NCBI RefSeq assembly: GCF_014764305.1
Contig: NZ_CP061703.1
Location: 2,709,501 to 2,773,500, forward strand
Source: Mesoflavibacter profundi
GTDB taxonomy: Bacteria > Bacteroidota > Bacteroidia > Flavobacteriales > Flavobacteriaceae
DNA length: 64,000 nucleotides
Direction of reading: 5' to 3'
The notes under the pieces were generated by a model. The model was not told the origin of the DNA. It did not search any database and worked only from the letters and a program-made list of their open reading frames with translations. The translations under genes and the position numbers were made by a program. Positions 63,773 to 64,000 of the stretch are shown in pieces (position 1 is the stretch's first letter; the number at the start of each line of letters is the position of its first letter).

Positions 63773-64000
63773 CTATTTTTTTAATCCTAATTCTCTTAAA
63801 CGCTCGTCAAGGAATTCTCCAGCTGTAATATCTTCGAATTGTTTTGGGTTATTCTCATCGATACAACTATCTAATACATCTAATTTCATTTCACTAATTG
63901 GATGCATAAAAAATGGAATAGAGTAGCGTGATGTTCCCCATAATTCTCTTGGCGGATTTACAACACGATGTATTGTAGATTTTAATCTGTTGTTAGTATG
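63773..64000 (-). CDS. isopenicillin N synthase-like 2OG-Fe(II) oxygenase, C-terminal end only
   Basis: 75 residues up to the TAG stop at 63773-63775; the gene continues beyond the window. The visible part contains HTNNRLKSTIHRVVNPP, which holds the Fe-binding distal His and the 2-oxoglutarate-binding Arg pattern, then RYSIPFFMHP (the RxS-type motif of this family). It closes with the acidic tail ITAGEFLDERLRELGLKK. The substrate is unknown; related proteins are ethylene-forming-enzyme-like or IPNS-like oxygenases. Confidence 0.88.
   Translation of the reverse strand, partial: HTNNRLKSTIHRVVNPPRELWGTSRYSIPFFMHPISEMKLDVLDSCIDENNPKQFEDITAGEFLDERLRELGLKK

Overview
The window is a low-GC, gene-dense stretch of a chromosome that looks like a member of the Flavobacteriaceae (Bacteroidota). 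The signs are: no clear Shine-Dalgarno sites, several TTG starts, promoters of the TTG / TAnnTTTG type, a Bacteroidota-type LptD and a very long TamB, a short methylglyoxal synthase, a MutS2 without its Smr domain, and a bacillithiol synthesis gene (bshA). The genus cannot be fixed from the sequence alone. There is no prophage, transposase, CRISPR array or rRNA. Almost everything is chromosomal housekeeping plus a few poorly understood conserved clusters.

Layout. 1-4461: 3' end of gyrA, a TPR protein, then (minus) thiolase and an NlpC/P60 peptidase. 4590-7018: a PgpH-like c-di-AMP phosphodiesterase and a Ser-Pro-Arg tRNA cluster with its own promoter and terminator. 7089-12811: a tightly overlapping four-gene DNA repair operon (MBL-fold exonuclease, ATP-dependent DNA ligase, Lhr-like helicase, PdeM phosphoesterase). 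12808-19117 (minus): tsaD, a parvulin, a small secreted CHVPPGNP protein, then rsmE, DUF4159, a SpoU methylase, an AI-2E family permease and a THUMP-like methyltransferase. 19260-27191: tamB, pfkA, gap, a BadF-type sugar kinase and mgsA. 27208-31526 (minus): lptD, ridA, guaC. 31614-38114: amidase, MCE protein, a split Fe-S oxidoreductase interleaved with small ORFs, serB. 38227-42413: a GH3/serine-hydrolase fusion and bshA. 42462-50341: barrel protein, a D-lactate dehydrogenase-like FAD/Fe-S protein, lipoprotein, LpxH-like phosphoesterase, aroC, a dicarboxylate symporter. 50500-54690: a four-gene operon of a glutathione-synthetase-like ATP-grasp ligase, a rhodanese-TerB fusion, an N-formylglutamate amidohydrolase and a QEGLA (MATCAP-like) metallopeptidase. 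55044-64000: DCC protein, mutS2, YfcC carrier, ung, a small membrane protein, a substrate-binding protein without a signal peptide, a nucleoside phosphorylase, DUF1835, a SUI1/eIF1-like protein and the end of a 2OG-Fe(II) oxygenase.

The most interesting parts are the ATP-grasp / amidohydrolase / metallopeptidase operon at 50500-54690, which looks like a peptide-making and peptide-trimming system rather than plain glutathione synthesis, and the non-coding interval just after it (54691-55043). That interval holds a 128-bp element with a perfect 16-bp closing stem and two internal hairpins (a three-way-junction shape), followed by a second, REP-like palindrome. A hairpin that runs into the guaC start codon and a further palindromic element at 60193-60294 are also worth checking.
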